From Variovorax sp. OV700 (GTDB lineage Bacteria > Pseudomonadota > Gammaproteobacteria > Burkholderiales > Burkholderiaceae_C), in the NCBI RefSeq assembly GCF_900099805.1, contig NZ_FNDR01000008.1:62001-126000 (forward strand): 64,000 nt of DNA. The letters run 5' to 3'. Positions 30,935 to 42,074 of this stretch are shown here, piece after piece (the stretch's first letter is position 1; each line of letters opens with the position of its first letter). The notes beneath the pieces were generated by a model. That model had not been told where the DNA came from. It did not search any database and saw only the letters and a program-made list of their open reading frames with translations. The position numbers were made by a program, and so were the translations under genes.

Positions 30935-32200
30935 ATGAAGGCAATGCCTCGCCCCGACCACCAGCCGGATTCGCGCTATGCGATGCTGCGGCTCGGCCTC
31001 ACCCTGCTGATCATGACGGTCGGCAGCAGCGGCATGTACGTGGTGTCGGTAATGCTGCCGGCCGTGCAGGCCGAGTTCGGCGTTGCCCGTGCCGACGCAT
31101 CGCTGCCGTACACGCTGCTGATGCTGGGCTTCGGCATCGGCGGTGTGCTGATGGGGCGCCTGGCCGATCGCTTCGGCGTGATGTGGCCTCTGCTGGGCGG
31201 TGCCGTCAGCCTGGGCCTTGGGTATGTCGCCTGCGGCATGGCCGACGGCATCGTGGCCTTCACCGTGGCGCAGGCGGTGCTGGTCGGCCTGCTCGGCAGC
31301 GCGGCTGCCTTTGCGCCGCTGGTGGCCGACACCTCGCTCTGGTTCGTGAAGCGGCGTGGCATTGCGGTGGCGGTGTGCGCAAGCGGCAACTATGTTGCCG
31401 GTGCCATCTGGCCACCCATCGCGCAGCATTTCATCGAGACCGTGGGCTGGCGGCAGACCTACATCGGCATGGGTGTGTTCTGCGGCCTGGCGATGGCGGC
31501 GCTTGCGCTCTTCATGCGCGCCCGGCCGCCGGGCATCGCTGTCGAGCCCGCTGGTTCGGCGCCTGCCATGGGGGTAGGCGCAGTGCGCAAGCGCGACATG
31601 ACGCGGCCATTCGGCCTCAGCATGGGCACGGCGCAAGGTCTGTTGTGCGTGGCCGGCGTCGCCTGCTGCGTGGCCATGTCGATGCCGCAGGTGCACATCG
31701 TGGCTTATTGCAGCGACCTGGGCTATGGGGCTGCGCGCGGCGCGCAGATGCTGTCGCTGATGCTGGCTTTCGGCGTGGTGAGCCGGCTGGTGTCGGGCGC
31801 CATCTGCGACCGCATCGGCGGACTGCGAACTCTGCTCCTGGGCGGCGTGCTGCAATGCGTGGCGCTGCTGCTGTTCCTTCCCTTCGACGGCCTCGTTCCG
31901 CTCTACGTGATCTCGGCGCTGTTCGGGCTGTTCCAGGGCGGCATCGTGCCGTCTTACGCGATCATCGTGCGCGAACACTTTCCGCCCGCCGAGGCTGGCG
32001 CGCGCGTGGGCACGGTGCTGATGTTCACGCTCTTCGGCATGGCGCTGGGCGGCTGGACGTCGGGCAAGGTGTTCGACCTGACCGGCAGCTACCACGCGGC
32101 GTTCCTGAACGGCATCGGATGGAACCTGCTGAACGTGAGCATCGCGGCGATGCTGCTGTTCAGGGTTCGGCATCTTCAGCTTCGCACCGCCGCGGCATAG
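30935..32200 (+). CDS. MFS transporter
   Basis: A 421-residue major facilitator protein with twelve predicted helices. The helix 2-3 loop motif is GRLADRFG (about residues 71-78) and GAICDRIGG marks the matching loop in the second half; a long cytoplasmic loop near 200-225 separates the halves. The pattern is that of monocarboxylate/oxalate-formate-like MFS carriers. ATG 30935 or 30944 gives a normal N-terminus; the frame is open upstream without need. Substrate unknown. It ends five bases from the stop of the convergent phospholipase gene. Confidence 0.85.
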   Translation: MKAMPRPDHQPDSRYAMLRLGLTLLIMTVGSSGMYVVSVMLPAVQAEFGVARADASLPYTLLMLGFGIGGVLMGRLADRFGVMWPLLGGAVSLGLGYVACGMADGIVAFTVAQAVLVGLLGSAAAFAPLVADTSLWFVKRRGIAVAVCASGNYVAGAIWPPIAQHFIETVGWRQTYIGMGVFCGLAMAALALFMRARPPGIAVEPAGSAPAMGVGAVRKRDMTRPFGLSMGTAQGLLCVAGVACCVAMSMPQVHIVAYCSDLGYGAARGAQMLSLMLAFGVVSRLVSGAICDRIGGLRTLLLGGVLQCVALLLFLPFDGLVPLYVISALFGLFQGGIVPSYAIIVREHFPPAEAGARVGTVLMFTLFGMALGGWTSGKVFDLTGSYHAAFLNGIGWNLLNVSIAAMLLFRVRHLQLRTAAA

Positions 32201-32205
32201 CGCGG

Positions 32206-34392
32206 TCAGAGATCGGCCAGGCCCATCGCCGGATCGCTCACCGTGTGCCTGCCGGTTTCCACCCGGCCGGCAAAGCGGCGCGCATAGCCCGCGTCGGCAT
32301 CGCAGGCCACTTCGAAGTCGTACCACGCGCCGCTCGATGCCAAGTCCCAGTGCAGCTCGGCCTTGGCGCCGCCCTGCACGGTCGCAGTCCACGGGCCGTC
32401 GCTTCGGTAGGCCTTGGCACGCACGGTGAACTTGCAGGCACTCTTGCCGCCGTTGAGCATCTCCAGGTACACGTTGCCGTTGGCGATGTCGTAGCACACG
32501 CGCACCTCTGGCGTGGCAGCATCGCCCGCGCGCAGCCGGTTGAGGTCGCCTTTGAAGTGGCGGTGAAAGCCGTTGGGACCGAGCACCCAGAGGTCGTAGA
32601 AACCGCTGTTGTCGGTCGCCGCGTTCCACGTGTCGTCGAGCGTCTTGCCGGGCTCCACCATGTAGCGGCGCGGCAAGCGGTCGAGGTTGAGCTTGTCGTA
32701 GACGTGGAACACGGCCGCCGCCTTGCCGGTGTTGGCGAACAGCAGCTGCACCTTGCCGCCGATGCTGTCGGCGCGCGCGCTGGTGTGCAGCTCGTAGGGC
32801 AGCGCGCGCGAGGGTCGCGTGCCCGTCGCCTGCCGCGGCAGCTGCGGATCGAGCGGCAGCGCAACCTGGGCCAGCGCTTCCTGGGACGCGCGCAGCTGGT
32901 CGGCCTCGGCCTTGCTCTTGCGGCCCGCCAGCGTGGGCAGCGCCTCGCTGTTGGGGTTGGCAAAGTTGAAGGCGCTCGTGAGGTCGCCGCACACCGCGCG
33001 GCGGAAGGCGCCGATGTTGGGCTCCATCACGCCGAAGCGCGATTCGATGAAGCGAATGACCGAGGTGTGGTCGAAGGCCTGCGAGTTGACCCAGCCGCCG
33101 CGGCTCCAGGGCGACACCACGTACATCGGCACGCGCACGCCCGGGCCGTACACGCGGCCGTCGGGCGCGGGCTGGTCGGTGGTGCCCGGCGGGTTCGGAT
33201 GGTTGAAGCGCTCGAAGGCAACGTCCGATGCGGGCAGCGTGGTCTTGCCGGCGGCCGTGCCGTCGGCGTTGAGCGATGGCGCCGCAGGTGACGGGTAGTG
33301 GTCGAAGTAGCCGTCGTTCTCGTCGAAGTCGATGAAGAGCACGGTCTTGCTCCATACGTCGGGTACGGCAGTGAGCGCGTCCAGCGTCTCCTGGATGTAC
33401 CAGGCTCCCTGCACCGGGCTCGACGGGCCGGGGTGCTCGGAGTAGGTGGCCGGCGCGATGATCCACGACACCTGCGGCAGCTTGCCCTTCTTGATGTCCT
33501 GGCGGAACTGCTCGAGAAATCCGCCGTCGGGCATGGTGTTGGCAATGCCCTTGTAGAGCGGATTGCCGGCATCGTCGCTGGCCGGGTCGTAGGCCGGCGA
33601 GGCGACGTCGTTGCTCACGGGCTTGCCCGAAGCCTCGTTGGCGAGCCGGTATTGCTTGAAGCCGGCCAGCGGGTTGTCGCCGAAGTTCTCGGGCATGTTC
33701 TGGTAGACGATCCAGCTCACCTTGGCTTCCTGCAGCCGCTCCGGGTAGGTCTTCCACTCGAAGCCCTTGGCCGAGCTGTCGATCGAGTCCCACTCGTTGT
33801 TGACCGACGCCACGTTCGCCCCGGTGGGGCCGTTGGTGCCGGTCCAGAGGAACATGCGGTTCGAATTGGTGCCGGTGTGCATGCTGCAGTGATAGCCGTC
33901 GCACAAGGTGAACGCGTTGGCAAGCGCGAACTGGAAGGGCAGCTCGGCCTCCTTGTAGTAGCCCATGGCCGCATTGGTCTTGTAGCGCGGCCACTGGTAG
34001 GTGCGTCCGCCGTCCCACGCATTCTGGCCGTCGCTCCACGAGTGCGGCGTACCGCTCACGCGCTGTGCGTTGCCCTTGCGGCTGTCCAGGTGGTAGGGCA
34101 GAACCGGGTTGCCCGTGGCATCGCCCTGCTGCCAGACGCTGCGGCCCTTGGGCAGCGGAATGGTGAAGCGGTCGCCGAAGCCGCGCACGCCCATGAGCGT
34201 GCCGAAGTAATGGTCGAACGAGCGGTTTTCCTGCATCAGGATGACGATGTGCTCGACGTCCTGGATGGTGCCGGTCTTGTTGTTGGCCGGAATGGCGAGC
34301 GCGCGGCGGATGCTCGGCGGAAAGGCGGCGATGGCGAGCGCGGCGGCACCGGTGGTGGCGGTGCTTGCAAGGAATTTGCGGCGTGAGGTCAT
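32206..34392 (-). CDS. Phosphocholine-specific phospholipase C, Tat-exported
   Basis: A 728-residue enzyme of the bacterial phospholipase C/acid phosphatase superfamily. A Tat signal (TSRRKFLAST, then GAAALAIAAF) opens the protein; HIVILMQENRSFDHYFGTLM at 48-67 is the metal and nucleophile region, FIDFDENDGYFDHYP a second metal site, and two C-terminal DUF756-type beta domains follow (about 540-728). Pseudomonas PlcH/PlcN are exported by Tat and then the type II pathway. Here type II genes lie 1.3 kb upstream on the same strand, so it is a likely substrate of that system. It follows a small lipoprotein gene by 26 bases. Confidence 0.92.
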   Translation of the reverse strand: MTSRRKFLASTATTGAAALAIAAFPPSIRRALAIPANNKTGTIQDVEHIVILMQENRSFDHYFGTLMGVRGFGDRFTIPLPKGRSVWQQGDATGNPVLPYHLDSRKGNAQRVSGTPHSWSDGQNAWDGGRTYQWPRYKTNAAMGYYKEAELPFQFALANAFTLCDGYHCSMHTGTNSNRMFLWTGTNGPTGANVASVNNEWDSIDSSAKGFEWKTYPERLQEAKVSWIVYQNMPENFGDNPLAGFKQYRLANEASGKPVSNDVASPAYDPASDDAGNPLYKGIANTMPDGGFLEQFRQDIKKGKLPQVSWIIAPATYSEHPGPSSPVQGAWYIQETLDALTAVPDVWSKTVLFIDFDENDGYFDHYPSPAAPSLNADGTAAGKTTLPASDVAFERFNHPNPPGTTDQPAPDGRVYGPGVRVPMYVVSPWSRGGWVNSQAFDHTSVIRFIESRFGVMEPNIGAFRRAVCGDLTSAFNFANPNSEALPTLAGRKSKAEADQLRASQEALAQVALPLDPQLPRQATGTRPSRALPYELHTSARADSIGGKVQLLFANTGKAAAVFHVYDKLNLDRLPRRYMVEPGKTLDDTWNAATDNSGFYDLWVLGPNGFHRHFKGDLNRLRAGDAATPEVRVCYDIANGNVYLEMLNGGKSACKFTVRAKAYRSDGPWTATVQGGAKAELHWDLASSGAWYDFEVACDADAGYARRFAGRVETGRHTVSDPAMGLADL

Positions 34393-34418
34393 GGTGTTGT
34401 TCTGACGTTTCGTGGTGT

Positions 34419-34613
34419 TCAGGGCGCGCAGCGCATCTCGGGCTTGACGCTGGTGTCCGGCGGCGGCGCGGTGGGCGTGGTCGAGGTCGGAGCCGCCGCA
34501 CCGGGCAGGAAACCGGAAAAGCCACCACCACCATCGCCGCCACCGCAGGCGGAAAGGGCAGAGGCCAGGACCAGTGCGGGCACGAGCCGCACGGGCAGGG
34601 ATGAAAGTCGCAT
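34419..34613 (-). CDS. Small lipoprotein upstream of phospholipase C (64 aa)
   Basis: A 64-residue lipoprotein: signal MRLSSLPVRLVPALVLASAL, lipobox LSAC, then CGGGDGGGGFSGFLPGAAAP, a Thr/Pro linker and a conserved-looking end VKPEMRCAP with a second cysteine. AAGGAA precedes the ATG. It is in one transcript with the phospholipase C gene (26-base gap), so it may assist folding, anchoring or release of that enzyme; this is inference only. Confidence 0.65.
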   Translation of the reverse strand: MRLSSLPVRLVPALVLASALSACGGGDGGGGFSGFLPGAAAPTSTTPTAPPPDTSVKPEMRCAP

Positions 34614-34750
34614 GGTGGGTTCCTTGGAGTTGTCGCGTGTCGGCACGCGGATGCGCAAAAAAATGGCGCCACGAAGGCACCGCGCACCGGACAGGCACAA
34701 GACTAGGGAGAACCCGTTACATCGCCGTGAACGAGCGATGACAAGGCAAA

Positions 34751-34765
34751 GGCGCCGCAGGCGCC
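34751..34765 (-). terminator. Hairpin downstream of the 5'-nucleotidase gene
   Basis: GGCGCC-GCA-GGCGCC at 34751-34765 forms a six-pair stem with a three-base loop; on the minus strand TTTG follows. It lies between the nucleotidase stop and the lipoprotein start and is a plausible weak terminator. Confidence 0.4.
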
Positions 34766-34805
34766 AGGAGGGAAGCACTGCGAAGGTGCCCGCCCTCGAC
34801 GAGGC

Positions 34806-35705
34806 TCAATGCTCGTTGCTGATGCCGCTGGAAACGTGGCCGGCAGGCACGTGGCGTGCCGCGGCGTCGACGTGGCCCGTCTGGTCGTCGAAGAAGAAAT
34901 CGGGCTCGAATTCGCGCAGAAATTCGCCCTTGGGCAGGCCGCCGAGGAACATGGCTTCGTCCACGCGGATGTTCCACTTCATGAGTGTGCGGATCGCGCG
35001 CTCGTGCGCGGGCGCGCTGCGCGCAGTAACCAGCGCGGTGCGTATGCGCATCTGCGCATTGCCGGCCATCTGCAGGCGATGCAGCGCGGTCAGCAAAGGT
35101 TTGAACGGGCCTTCGGGCAGGGGCAGGTCGGCCTTGCTGAGTTCGTGGGCCTGGAAAGCGTCGAGCCCTTGCGCCTGGAACACGCGTTCGGCTTCATCAG
35201 AGAACAGAACCGCATCGCCGTCGAAGGCAATGCGCACTTCGTTGGGCCAGGCATCGCTGGCTTTTACCGATTCGACCAGCACACGCGCGGCCGGAAAGCC
35301 CGCGACCAGGGCCTCGCGCACATCCTCTGCGTTGACCGACAGGAACAGGTGCGCGCGCAGCGGGCGCAGGTAGCCGAAGGGCGGGCGGCCTTGTGTGAAC
35401 ACGCCGCGCTGCAGTTTGATGTCGGCCGCCGCGCTGGAGCGGAAGATGCGCATGCCGGAGACCGGGTCGTTGCGCGAGAGGATCACCACCTCGACGCGCT
35501 GCACGCCGTCGTCGTTGAAGCGCAGCAGCTTGCGGATCAGCGAGTACGCGATGCCCGGCGCGGCCGGCACGTTGATGCGGTCGAGCTGCAGCTTCATGTA
35601 GCCCTCGTTGTCGCCGGCCTCGAAGATCCTGTTTTCTTCTTCGAGGTTGAAGAGCGCGCGCGACGAGATCGCGACCACGAGTTTGTCTTCGAGCGTGACG
35701 GGCAT
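34806..35705 (-). CDS. Cytosolic 5'-nucleotidase family protein
   Basis: A 299-residue protein of the 5'-nucleotidase (cN-I-like) family, which dephosphorylates nucleoside monophosphates. Family blocks visible are VAISSRALFNLEEENRIFEA, RVEVVILSRNDPVSGMRIF, RIAFDGDAVLFSDEAERVFQ and FFFDDQTGHV; the Asp-rich segments are HAD-like phosphotransfer and metal sites. No signal peptide. It lies directly after gspF on the same strand, 27 bases away, and may be read from the type II secretion transcript without a functional link. Confidence 0.85.
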   Translation of the reverse strand: MPVTLEDKLVVAISSRALFNLEEENRIFEAGDNEGYMKLQLDRINVPAAPGIAYSLIRKLLRFNDDGVQRVEVVILSRNDPVSGMRIFRSSAAADIKLQRGVFTQGRPPFGYLRPLRAHLFLSVNAEDVREALVAGFPAARVLVESVKASDAWPNEVRIAFDGDAVLFSDEAERVFQAQGLDAFQAHELSKADLPLPEGPFKPLLTALHRLQMAGNAQMRIRTALVTARSAPAHERAIRTLMKWNIRVDEAMFLGGLPKGEFLREFEPDFFFDDQTGHVDAAARHVPAGHVSSGISNEH

Positions 35706-35732
35706 GAGGTGCGGTGCTTCCTGGCGGCGGCG

Positions 35733-36974
35733 TTACTTGACGAACTGGTTCAGCTGGATGATAGGCAGCATCACCGCCAGCACAATGAGCATCACCACGC
35801 CGCCCATGGCCACGATCAGCAAGGGTTCGAGAATGGTCGCCAGGTGCATCGCGCGGCGCTGCACTTCGGCGCCCAGCTGGTTGGCCGCGCGCTGCAGCAT
35901 CAGCGGCAGCGTGCCGGTCTGCTCGCCCAGACGCGCGAACATCGAGACCAGTCCCGGGAAGCGTTTTTTCTGCGCCAGCGCCGAAGCCAGCGGCGCGCCT
36001 TCGCGCACCAGCACCAGTGCATCGAGCGCATCCGCGCGCATGGCGCGGTTGCCCAGGGTTTCGGAGGCCGCCTGCAGCGCGCGCAGGATCGGCACGCCGG
36101 CCGTGGCGAGCATGGCCAGCGTGCTGGCAAAACGCGCCGCGTTGTAGCCGCGCGCGAGCTTGCCGACCAGCGGCAGCTTGAGCCAGGCCGCATCGAACTT
36201 CAGCCGGAAAGCCTCTTGCGCCAGCGCGAGCCGCACGGCAATGGCGGCAAACACCACGCCGCCCAGCATCCACCACCCGTAGTTGCGCACCGCGGCGCTC
36301 AGCGACAGCATCACCGTGGTGAGAAAGGGCAGCGACCGCTTGGTGCCCGCGAACACCTGCGCCACCTGCGGCACCACATAGCTCACGAGGAAGATCACGA
36401 TCACGATCGCCACGAGAGTGACGATGGCCGGGTAGAGCGCGGCGCCGACGAGCTTTTGTTGCAGCGCCTGCCGTTCTTCGAGGTCGTCGGCGAGCCGGTC
36501 GAGCACGAGGCCGAGGTTGCCGCTTTGCTCGCCCGCGCCGATCACCGCGGTGTAGATGGGCGAGAACTCGCGGGGGTGAGCCGCGAGTGCGCGTGCAAAC
36601 GGCGAGCCCGCATTGACTTCGGCACGCAGCGATGCGACGAGGTTGCGCTGCGGCTCGGTCTCGGCCTCGTCGGTGAGCGCAGTCAATGCGCGTTCGAGCG
36701 GCAGGCCGGAGGATACGAGGCCCGCGAGCTGGCGCGTCCACACCGCGAGACCGGTCGAGCTGAAAATCCTGGCGCCGCCGCCGAGCCACCGGCGCAGGCC
36801 GCCGTTGCCGGTGCCGGTACCGTTGACGTGGCTGCTGCCGACTGGCGTGACGGACAGCGGAATGAGCGCCTGTGCGCGCAGCAGGCTGCGCGCGCTGCGC
36901 GCGGTGTCGGCCTCGAGCACGCCTTCGCGCGACTGGCCGCTGGCATCGATGGCTTCGAAGGAATAGGCGGGCAT
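35733..36974 (-). CDS. gspF: Type II secretion inner-membrane platform protein GspF
   Basis: A 413-residue polytopic protein with the two GspF repeats (about 75-200 and 280-405) and three membrane helices; LAVWTRQLAGLVSSGLPLER and RFASTLAMLATAGVPILRAL are the repeat cores. It is the rotating adaptor of the pseudopilus assembly. ATG 36974 gives the family N-terminus MPAYSFEAIDASG. It is the last gene of the gspG-F operon. Confidence 0.94.
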   Translation of the reverse strand: MPAYSFEAIDASGQSREGVLEADTARSARSLLRAQALIPLSVTPVGSSHVNGTGTGNGGLRRWLGGGARIFSSTGLAVWTRQLAGLVSSGLPLERALTALTDEAETEPQRNLVASLRAEVNAGSPFARALAAHPREFSPIYTAVIGAGEQSGNLGLVLDRLADDLEERQALQQKLVGAALYPAIVTLVAIVIVIFLVSYVVPQVAQVFAGTKRSLPFLTTVMLSLSAAVRNYGWWMLGGVVFAAIAVRLALAQEAFRLKFDAAWLKLPLVGKLARGYNAARFASTLAMLATAGVPILRALQAASETLGNRAMRADALDALVLVREGAPLASALAQKKRFPGLVSMFARLGEQTGTLPLMLQRAANQLGAEVQRRAMHLATILEPLLIVAMGGVVMLIVLAVMLPIIQLNQFVK

Positions 36975-36993
36975 GGCGAAGCGAAAGGATTGC

Positions 36994-38385
<1,392 letters not shown>

Positions 38386-38392
38386 GGGCGGG

Positions 38393-40723
38393 TCAGGGCA
38401 GTTCGCGCGAGGTGGTCGGGTCGGCCGTGGGCGGCAAGGCGCCGCGCAGCGGGCTCGGGCGCAGGGCGCGCGGGTCGGCCGGCGGGCGCGGCGGCGGAAT
38501 GAGCTGCGTGCCCTGGATGCGCTCGCTGCTGTTGCTATTGCTGCTGCTCGTGCGATCGGCCGAACGCGGCGCCGGTGCTTCCGGCAGCACAGGGGCGGAG
38601 CCCACACCGCGCAGCATGATGTTGTCGGTGTTCGGCTGCGCGCGCTGCTGCATGCCGCGGATCTCGTCGTAGCGGTCGTACGAAAACGCTTCGGCCGAGG
38701 CGCCGTCGCGCATGACCGCTGGGCGCAGGAACATCATCAGGTTGCTCTTGGTGCGCGAGCGCACTTCGTTCTTGAACAGGTTGCCGAACACCGGAATGTC
38801 GCCGGCCAGGGGCACCTTCTCGATCGTGTTGTTGTAGTCGTCCGAGAGCAGGCCGCCGAGCATCACCAGGCCGCCGTCTTCCACCAGCACGCTGGACTCG
38901 ATCGAACGCTTGTTGGTGGTCGGGCCGTTGGGGTTGTTGACCGTGTTCTGGTCGACCGTCGAGGTCTCCTGGAAGATGGTCATCTTCACGGTGCCGTTCT
39001 CGTTGATGGTCGGGCGCACGCGCAGCGTGAGGCCGACGTCCTTGCGCTCCACCGTGGTGAACGGGTTGATGCCCACCGATCCGGAGGTGCTGGCGTACTG
39101 GCCAGTGACGAAGGGCACGTTCTGGCCGATGACGATCTTGGCTTCTTCGTTGTCCAGCGTCAGCAGGTTGGGCGTGGAGAGCACGTTGGCATCGCCGTCG
39201 CTGTTGAAGAAGTTGGCGATGGCGCCCAGGATGTACTGCCCGCCGATCTTGCCGGCAATGCCGAGATTAAGGCCCGTCGATGGCCGCACGTTGGCCACGT
39301 CGCGCGTGGCCAGGGCCTGCGTCAGCGCGAGGATGTTGGCGCTGGCCAGGCTCGAGTTGGTGCCGATGACCGCGTTGTTGCCGAGGGCGCTCTGCCACTG
39401 GACGCCGAAGTTGGCGGCCTTCTTGGCGCTGACCTCGACGATCAGTGCCTCGATCATGACCTGGGCGCGCCGGCCGTCGAGCTTGTCGATCACCGCGCGC
39501 ATCTGCCGGTACTGCGGCTCGGGCGCCGTGATGATGAGCGAATTGGTCGACGGATCGGCCTGGATCTGGCCACCGGTCGAGGGCTGGTTGGCATTGTTCA
39601 ACGGCGCGTTGGCGGCGGCCGAGCCGCTCTGTCCGCCGAGGCTGGCCTGCTGCATGGTCTGCGGGATGTTGGACTGTTGCTGCTGCGCCTGACCGACGCC
39701 GCCCGCGGCCCCCGGCGTGCCCGGGATGCCGGGCAATTGGTTCGCGGCCATGGCGGCGCGCAGCGTGGCCGCGAGGCGCACCGCGTCGGCGTTTTTCAGA
39801 TAGACCACGTAGATGTTGCCCGCCGCGCCGTTGCTGCTCTCGGCCGGGGCGCGGTCGAGTTTCTCGACCAGCGTGCGCACCAGCGAGGCCCGCGCCGGAT
39901 TGGCCGCGCGCAGGATGAGAGCGTTGCTGCGTGGATCGGCCAGCAAAGTGGTGCGGAACGACGCGTCGGCCGCGCCCGGCGCGGCGGCGCCCGGAGTTGC
40001 GCCCGAACCGCTGCCGTCCACCAGCCGCGTGATCAGCGGCAGCATGTCGGTGGCGACCGAGTGCTTGAGCGGGATCACCTCGATGTCCGACGCATTGGGC
40101 ACGTCGAGCGCCGCGATGATGCGCGCCAGCCGGCGCATGTTGTCCGCGTAGTCGGTGATCACGAGCGAGTTGTTGCCCGGGTTCACGTTGATGGTGTTGT
40201 TGGGCGGAATGAGCGGGCGCAGCACCGGCAGCAGGCTGTTGGGCGACTCGTAATTGAGCCTGAAGATCTGTGTGACGATCTGGTTGCCACCCACGGAGCC
40301 TGCGCTGGGCGTGGCGGTGTTGACGGTCTGGGTCTGGAGCTTGGCGTCCGCTTCGGGCACCACCTTGTAGAGCCCCTCGGCCTCCACCACCGCAAAGCCC
40401 TGCAGGCGCAGTGCGGAGGCGAACTGGTTGAACGCGGCGGCAGGGGCGATGGCGCGGTCGGTGACGAGGTTCATCGTGCCCTTGACGCGCGGATCGACCA
40501 CCACGTCGCGGCCGGTGACCACGGCCATGGTGCGGGCCACGGCCTCGATGTCGGCGTTGGCGAAGTTGAGCGTGATGGGCTCGCCCCGGCGCGGCGCATC
40601 GGGACTGCCGGCTTGTGCGAACGCGGGCGGCACGGCCTGCATGAAGGTGGCGGCAATCAGCATCTGCGCTGCGAGTGCAACGATGCCGAGGCGGCTGCCG
40701 TGCGAAGTCAGTGGCTTCTTCAT
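38393..40723 (-). CDS. gspD: Type II secretion secretin GspD
   Basis: A 776-residue outer-membrane secretin. A signal peptide (cleavage near AFAQAG) is followed by the N0 domain (ITLNFANADIEAVARTMAVV), N1-N3 repeats with long Ala/Gly/Gln-rich loops, and the secretin domain (about 430-680, VPFVTGQYAS, VPLAGDIPVFGNLFK). The C-terminal 60 residues are Ser/Asn/Pro-rich, with no obvious pilotin-binding helix; no gspS gene is near. ATG 40723 is chosen; earlier codons belong to gspN's complement. Confidence 0.94.
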   Translation of the reverse strand: MKKPLTSHGSRLGIVALAAQMLIAATFMQAVPPAFAQAGSPDAPRRGEPITLNFANADIEAVARTMAVVTGRDVVVDPRVKGTMNLVTDRAIAPAAAFNQFASALRLQGFAVVEAEGLYKVVPEADAKLQTQTVNTATPSAGSVGGNQIVTQIFRLNYESPNSLLPVLRPLIPPNNTINVNPGNNSLVITDYADNMRRLARIIAALDVPNASDIEVIPLKHSVATDMLPLITRLVDGSGSGATPGAAAPGAADASFRTTLLADPRSNALILRAANPARASLVRTLVEKLDRAPAESSNGAAGNIYVVYLKNADAVRLAATLRAAMAANQLPGIPGTPGAAGGVGQAQQQQSNIPQTMQQASLGGQSGSAAANAPLNNANQPSTGGQIQADPSTNSLIITAPEPQYRQMRAVIDKLDGRRAQVMIEALIVEVSAKKAANFGVQWQSALGNNAVIGTNSSLASANILALTQALATRDVANVRPSTGLNLGIAGKIGGQYILGAIANFFNSDGDANVLSTPNLLTLDNEEAKIVIGQNVPFVTGQYASTSGSVGINPFTTVERKDVGLTLRVRPTINENGTVKMTIFQETSTVDQNTVNNPNGPTTNKRSIESSVLVEDGGLVMLGGLLSDDYNNTIEKVPLAGDIPVFGNLFKNEVRSRTKSNLMMFLRPAVMRDGASAEAFSYDRYDEIRGMQQRAQPNTDNIMLRGVGSAPVLPEAPAPRSADRTSSSNSNSSERIQGTQLIPPPRPPADPRALRPSPLRGALPPTADPTTSRELP

Positions 40724-40725
40724 GA

Positions 40726-41526
40726 TCAACCCAGGGTGATGATCGAACGCGCGTTCTCGCGCCGCCCGATGATGTTCAACAAATTGGAAAGTGCGTCTTC
40801 GCGGCCGGCTGCGGCGTTGGCTTCGCCGTTGAAGCGAAAGGCGGTGCCGTTCCAGCTGCCGCTGCCGTTCAGCTGCAGGCTGCCTTCGCGGGTGCTCAGC
40901 AGCAGGCTCGGCCGGCTGCCGCCTTCGAGCGTGAGGCGGTAGCTGCCCATCGGCTTCAGGGTCGAAAGGCTCGACGACACGTCGGTGGCGTCGAGCGTCG
41001 CCTGGCCCGCAATGCGCAGCACGGGGCCGTCCCACTGCATCGACAGGGCCTTGGTGGAAAGGTCGAGCGTGCCCTCGAGCTTGAGCGTGTTCCAGGGCGC
41101 GCCCAGGCCGGCCAGCAAGGTGGCGGGCCAGCGCGAACTGCCGTCGCCCCATTGCAGCTGCATGCCGTCCGCGCGTGGGCTGGCCTTGAGTTCGAGCGGC
41201 CGGGCCGTGCAGCAGGGCAGGTCGAGCACCGCGAACATGCCGCTCCAGGTGGGCCGCATGCGCCAGTTGAGCGATCCGGGCAGCGACACCGCCTCGGCGC
41301 CGCCGGCACCGCTTGCGAGCACCACCGCCGCGGCGCCGTTCCAGACTGTGCCGCGCGGGTTGACGAGCAGCAGGCGGCCCTGGCTCCAGTTCGACAGCGC
41401 CGCGGCCAGCCACCGGGCCGGTGCGAACAGAACGAGCGCGAGCAGCGCGCCAACCGCGATGCCGAGCAGGGCCCAGCGCCAGCCGCGGCGGGGCGCCGGA
41501 TCGGAAAGGGAAGGGCGCGTCACCAT
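40726..41526 (-). CDS. gspN: Type II secretion protein GspN
   Basis: A 266-residue bitopic protein with one N-terminal helix (RWALLGIAVGALLALVLFAP) and a periplasmic domain with NPRGTVWNGAA and LNWRMRP-type GspN blocks. GspN is an accessory component present in only some systems. It ends two bases before the gspD start, so the genes are tightly coupled. ATG 41526 is preferred to the one giving a longer tail from upstream sequence. Confidence 0.85.
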   Translation of the reverse strand: MVTRPSLSDPAPRRGWRWALLGIAVGALLALVLFAPARWLAAALSNWSQGRLLLVNPRGTVWNGAAAVVLASGAGGAEAVSLPGSLNWRMRPTWSGMFAVLDLPCCTARPLELKASPRADGMQLQWGDGSSRWPATLLAGLGAPWNTLKLEGTLDLSTKALSMQWDGPVLRIAGQATLDATDVSSSLSTLKPMGSYRLTLEGGSRPSLLLSTREGSLQLNGSGSWNGTAFRFNGEANAAAGREDALSNLLNIIGRRENARSIITLG

Positions 41527-41537
41527 GGTGGGCGTGC

Positions 41538-42074
41538 TCAACGGGCCGCGGGCAGCGCCATCACCAGCGTGCCCTCCCAGCGCACCTTGGCGGGTTCGGA
41601 GTCCTTGTTGCCCGCGGCCGGTGGCGCAGCGGTGGCCGCGCGGGTCAAGTGGGCTTCGCGCGGCACGGCATGGGCATTGCCGCGCGCCTGCGCGAGCCAT
41701 TGGGCCAGGGCATCGGCCGGCACGGCGCGCAGCGTGACGGTGGCAGCGCCGTCGCCGCTGGCCGTCATGAGCTGGGCATTGCTCCCCATGCTTTGGCGCA
41801 CCGAGGTTTCGAGGCCGCGCAGCGCGTCGTCGCGATTGAGGCGGGGTTGCGCCTGCAGCGTCTTGGCGCGGTTCTGCAAGGTGGCCATCTGCTGCAGCTG
41901 GGCATCGAGCCGTGCGTGTTCGGCCCGCGCCGCGGCCAGCGTGCGCAGTGCGGGGGCGAGCGCAATCCACCACAGCAGCGCGAGGACGACGAGACCGGCC
42001 GCGATGGCGACCATGCGCCGCTCGCGCAGATCGAGGGAAGCCCAGCGGGCCCGGAGTGGTTCGGCGAAGTTCAT
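41538..42074 (-). CDS. gspM: Type II secretion protein GspM
   Basis: A 178-residue protein with cytoplasmic tail, one helix (MVAIAAGLVVLALLWWIALA) and a coiled coil plus ferredoxin-like periplasmic domain, as in GspM, the partner of GspL in the inner-membrane platform. Its ATG overlaps the gspL stop by four bases (ATGA). Confidence 0.88.
   Translation of the reverse strand: MNFAEPLRARWASLDLRERRMVAIAAGLVVLALLWWIALAPALRTLAAARAEHARLDAQLQQMATLQNRAKTLQAQPRLNRDDALRGLETSVRQSMGSNAQLMTASGDGAATVTLRAVPADALAQWLAQARGNAHAVPREAHLTRAATAAPPAAGNKDSEPAKVRWEGTLVMALPAAR

Noticed and set aside
30884..34687. A minus-strand open frame of over 1,200 codons across the phospholipase and MFS genes
   Set aside because: It is a frame-shifted shadow of the phospholipase gene plus the antisense of the MFS gene; it ignores both clear proteins.
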